From positions 1 to 64,000 of the forward strand of contig JNEU01000815.1 in assembly GCA_000697475.1 (NCBI GenBank): a stretch of DNA of 64,000 nucleotides. Reading direction: 5' to 3'. The notes under the pieces were generated by a model, which saw nothing but the letters and a program-made list of their open reading frames with translations, did no database searches and had not been told where the DNA came from. The stretch comes from Lichtheimia corymbifera B2541 (Eukaryota; Mucoromycota; Mucoromycetes; Mucorales; Lichtheimiaceae). A program made the translations under genes and the position numbers. Below, piece by piece: positions 61,271-64,000 of this stretch (position 1 is its first letter; every line of letters begins with the position of its first letter).

Positions 61271-62467
61271 ATGCCAACCTTCAACTCTTTTCTACAAGTC
61301 GTTCAACACGGTGATAAATACCCATACGGCTCATTGGAACACTTTGAACTCGGCATTCCTATTCCAATTGTATTATTCGATCGCGTCATTGGCAACGTCC
61401 TTCCCGACCTCTTTCCCCGTCTCAAGTCATACAACGACGCATGCTCACCAGCACCATTCATTATCTCAAACAATCGAATCGAATTCCAACCATGGGTTGA
61501 CTCTTTTGAAAAACGTACCGAGGTGATCAAAACTATGATGGATTCCTGGAGACCCCATGTCAAAGCATTGGCAGGTAAGAGATAACAGCATGTTGGATGA
61601 TGGCATAGTAGTATTCACCATTGTGTGTAACATAAAAGGCTGGCGAAACGAGCTCTATCCTGTGTATGGCGATCCTTCTAGGACTGACAACATTGCATTT
61701 GTAATGGAGCGTGCGGCTACTCCACTCCTTGGTATCTCGACGTTTGGTGTCCATGTCAATGCTTATACACGTGATCAGGAACATGGATTGCGTATGTGGG
61801 TCGCTCGTCGTGCATTGACAAAACAAACATGGCCTGGTTTATTGGACAATTGCGCAAGTATTACTACGGGATGGGTATATATATAGGATTTATGGGTTAA
61901 CCAAAGGAACAATGTATTAGGTGGCGGGTGGCATCAGTTATGAGTATTCGACCAAAGCAACGGTGGTGAAAGAATGTGATGAAGAAGCGAGCATACCAAC
62001 CTCGATTGCAGAAACCGCTACCAATGTCGGCATGATCTCATACTATACATATACCGAATATGGACTTCAACCTGAGACCCAGTAAGTCTTTGATCTTTTA
62101 CCCGTCTACAAGTGGGGCTTATTTGTGTTGTTCAGGTACATTTTCGATCTTTGTTTACCCAATGATTTTACACCTACACCCAAGGACGGTGAAGTCGATT
62201 GCTTCTACCTGTGGGATATGGATCAAGTCAAAAAGACGATTCTGAATGGTGAATGGAAACCCAACTGTGCTCTTGGTAAGTAAGAGAGAAAAGGAAAAGG
62301 AGGATGAAAAAAGTGACTCGGGCTCAAATGTGCTACACATAGTCGCCATTGATTTCATGATCCGGCATGGTATCATCACAGCCGACAATGAACCCAACTT
62401 TATCGACATAAGCACACGCCTTCACCGCAGACTCGAGTTCCCCAATCCACAAAAGACTTACTGCTAG
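61271..62467 (+). CDS. Nudix hydrolase with DUF4743 domain (314 aa)
   Basis: Five exons: 61271-61574, 61639-61853, 61921-62081, 62136-62275, 62343-62467. The N-terminal 120 residues form the DUF4743 region. The Nudix domain follows, beginning GISTFGVHVNAYTRD. Its Nudix box is degenerate, as usual in this family: VAGGISYEY then VVKECDEEASI, keeping the metal-binding EE pair (about residues 194-195). The family includes thiamine-diphosphate-related Nudix enzymes (yeast YJR142W, plant NUDT20/24); the substrate is likely a damaged thiamine diphosphate, by homology. Exon 2 can end at GC donor 61854, giving the conserved LDNCVAGG, or at GT donor 61875, adding seven residues in frame; conservation favours the first. 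Confidence 0.9.
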
Positions 62468-63434
62468 CCTGGAAACGGAGTGTGATAAGGATTCTGCTTT
62501 TCTACGCGGAAGATTCGATTTGAGACACCTATACTATCCATCATCTACTACTACTTTTTTCTTGTGTATGGGAGAGCCGGATAAAATACTTTTGTGTATA
62601 TTTGTTACAATGAAATGACGTCTGATTTTCCCCCAAAAAGATCTCCCTTCTTGTATGTGTGTGTGTGAAATGGGAATGGGTGGGATGACCACTACTAGAA
62701 GAAAGAAGCATATGTATAAATTGGAAGCACATGGCTGGCCAATGACGCAAGGGATCTTAAAAAATTTATCTCTCATTCTCAATAGTGACTTGTGGAGGTT
62801 TAACTTTTGCGCTTTATACGCCATTGAGTGATGATTGCTGTCGAACCGGATCAGGATAGCCGCCAGCAGCAGTGTGCTCCCATAAACAAATACACCCACA
62901 ATCCCGCCGCCATTTCTGGGTCCATCCTCTCCCAGCAGCTCCCATCACTTTTTCCCTTTTCGCCTTTTTATTCTTCTCTTTCTCTCTCTGTTGTTTTCTT
63001 GGCAAATCCACCAACAACTCGGAGAGACCCTTTCAACCACACTCAATCTCTATCTTTTTTATTTTATTTGTCTACCATCCTTTTTTTCCCCTTTCCACAC
63101 TGCCCTTTATCCCGTTTTTGTTGTCTCAGCTTTGTTATGATTTGTGTCTGTATCTCACATTGGAATCGTCATTATCGCAACACCAGTAGAAGTCGTCTCG
63201 TCTCGCTGTTATCGCAACAGATCCTGTAACCTTACGCATTCACGCGCGTGCTCTCTCTCTTCCATTTTTTTCAACCAAACTATCTTTTATCTGCATATAC
63301 ATACATTAATCGCCACTGTGTATCATTTCTTAACAAGGTGAGTAGTATAGCTGCGGACATGATGATTAGGTAATGCGATATGTCCTCTCACACTGACACT
63401 TGTCAATATCAAATAGTAGCCCAGTACATAAATA
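62468..63434. other. Spacer and CT-rich leader of the copper-fist gene
   Basis: A 3' region after the Nudix gene, then about 350 bases (62930-63285) dominated by C and T up to the copper-fist start. This is typical of promoters and leaders in this window. No gene seen. Confidence 0.5.
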
Positions 63435-64000
63435 ATGCCATATATCAACGGTGTCAAGTTTGCCTGCAACAGCTGTATCAAGGTAGAACCATTCATTATC
63501 ATCATCATGGCTTTTGATGATGCTTCCGAAAAAGGGAGGGGAGTGATTGATTTGTGTTTTTCAGGGCCATCGTTCTTCTCACTGCGCGCATGTTGATCGC
63601 CCTTTAATTGAAATCCGCAAGAAAGGTCGGCCAGTTACTCAATGTTCGTATTGTCGTCATCTTCGAAAAACCAAACATGTTCACATAAAGTGTCTTTGTG
63701 GCAAGAAACAACGTTCCATCTCACCAGGTAACGTGGCTTTTGTGCACCTCTTTGTATGCATCCCCTTTGTGGCTGATCATTCTGTACCTGTAAATAGAAA
63801 TGGGTGTTGGTGACCATCATCACCAGCAGCAGCAACAACAACAACACTTGCACCCACAACAACAGCCACCATTGGTCGAACCCAAGATTGAACCTGTCAC
63901 TTCTTCCACAATCATGTTGCCTATGACCACCACCACCACGACGGACAGTGTCATGATCAACAATGATAATAACATGCTTCCTGTTTCGTTTGAATTTGAT
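63435..64000 (+). CDS. Copper-fist transcription factor, N-terminal part (cut by window end)
   Basis: Visible exons: 63435-63482, 63565-63727 and 63798 onward, open to the window end. The copper-fist domain occupies residues 1-67: MPYINGVKFACNSCIKGHRS with zinc ligands Cys11, Cys14, Cys23 and His25, and the minor-groove motif KKGRP at 35-39, spaced exactly as in yeast Ace1. VTQCSYCRHLRKTKHVHIKC and CLCGKK continue the fold. A Gln/His-rich segment and a Thr run follow. Such factors sense copper and activate metallothionein/SOD genes (Ace1-type) or copper-uptake genes (Mac1/Cuf1-type); the Cys-rich regulatory arrays that would tell them apart lie outside the window. Confidence 0.93.

Overview
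This is a 64 kb piece of a nuclear genome from an early-diverging filamentous fungus, most likely Mucoromycota and probably Mucorales. The evidence is short introns (about 50-70 nt) with GTAAGT/GCAAGT donors and CTAAT/CTGAC-like branch sites, fungal-type proteins (copper-fist factor, Scw1/Whi3 RRM protein, Hir1, Xpt1-type phosphoribosyltransferase), genes usually missing from Dikarya (a CUB-EGF-Kelch membrane protein, a LisH plus WD40 corepressor), and an orphan family I associate with mucoralean genomes. No organelle, bacterial or viral gene block was seen. Placement below phylum is inference.

Layout. 1-1.1 kb: two adjacent foldback palindromes. 2.4-6.3 kb: an intact eight-exon orphan gene on the minus strand facing a broken inverted copy whose last exon is triplicated. 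6.6-12.7 kb: HIR1 histone chaperone and an ankyrin protein (minus). 13.2-17.0 kb: Scw1/Whi3-like RRM protein and an FHA-forkhead factor (plus). 17.3-18.9 kb: UDP-glucose dehydrogenase (minus). 19-21.8 kb: gene-poor. 21.8-25.1 kb: tyrosine aminotransferase and a CDF metal transporter (plus). 25.1-27.2 kb: repeat relics. 27.2-37.4 kb: LisH-WD40 corepressor, RhoGAP with membrane segments, and a GPI-anchored LRR protein (plus). 38.55 kb: tRNA-Leu(AAG). 39.1-41.2 kb: acyl-CoA synthetase (plus), convergent with a CUB-EGF-Kelch receptor-like gene and a TMEM135-like gene (minus, 41.3-46.5 kb). 48.9-54.6 kb: dynactin p150Glued (plus), convergent with an RMD1/DUF155 gene (minus). 56.7-58.5 kb: gene relics. 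59-62.5 kb: NmrA-like oxidoreductase (plus), purine phosphoribosyltransferase (minus) and a Nudix/DUF4743 protein (plus) sharing a divergent promoter. 63.4 kb to the end: a copper-fist transcription factor, cut by the window edge.

These are ordinary scattered eukaryotic genes rather than an operon or cluster. Themes are transcription and chromatin (HIR1, Scw1, FHA-forkhead, LisH-WD40, copper fist), cell surface and polarity (UGDH for uronic acids, RhoGAP, LRR, CUB-Kelch, dynactin) and primary metabolism. I rebuilt exon joins by hand; every complete model closes in frame, giving about 112 introns. Eight of these need a GC-AG splice, always with the donor GCAAGT. That enrichment, the palindromes, the orphan gene with exon triplication, the 72-nt exon ladder of the LRR gene and the attractin-like architecture are the most interesting observations.
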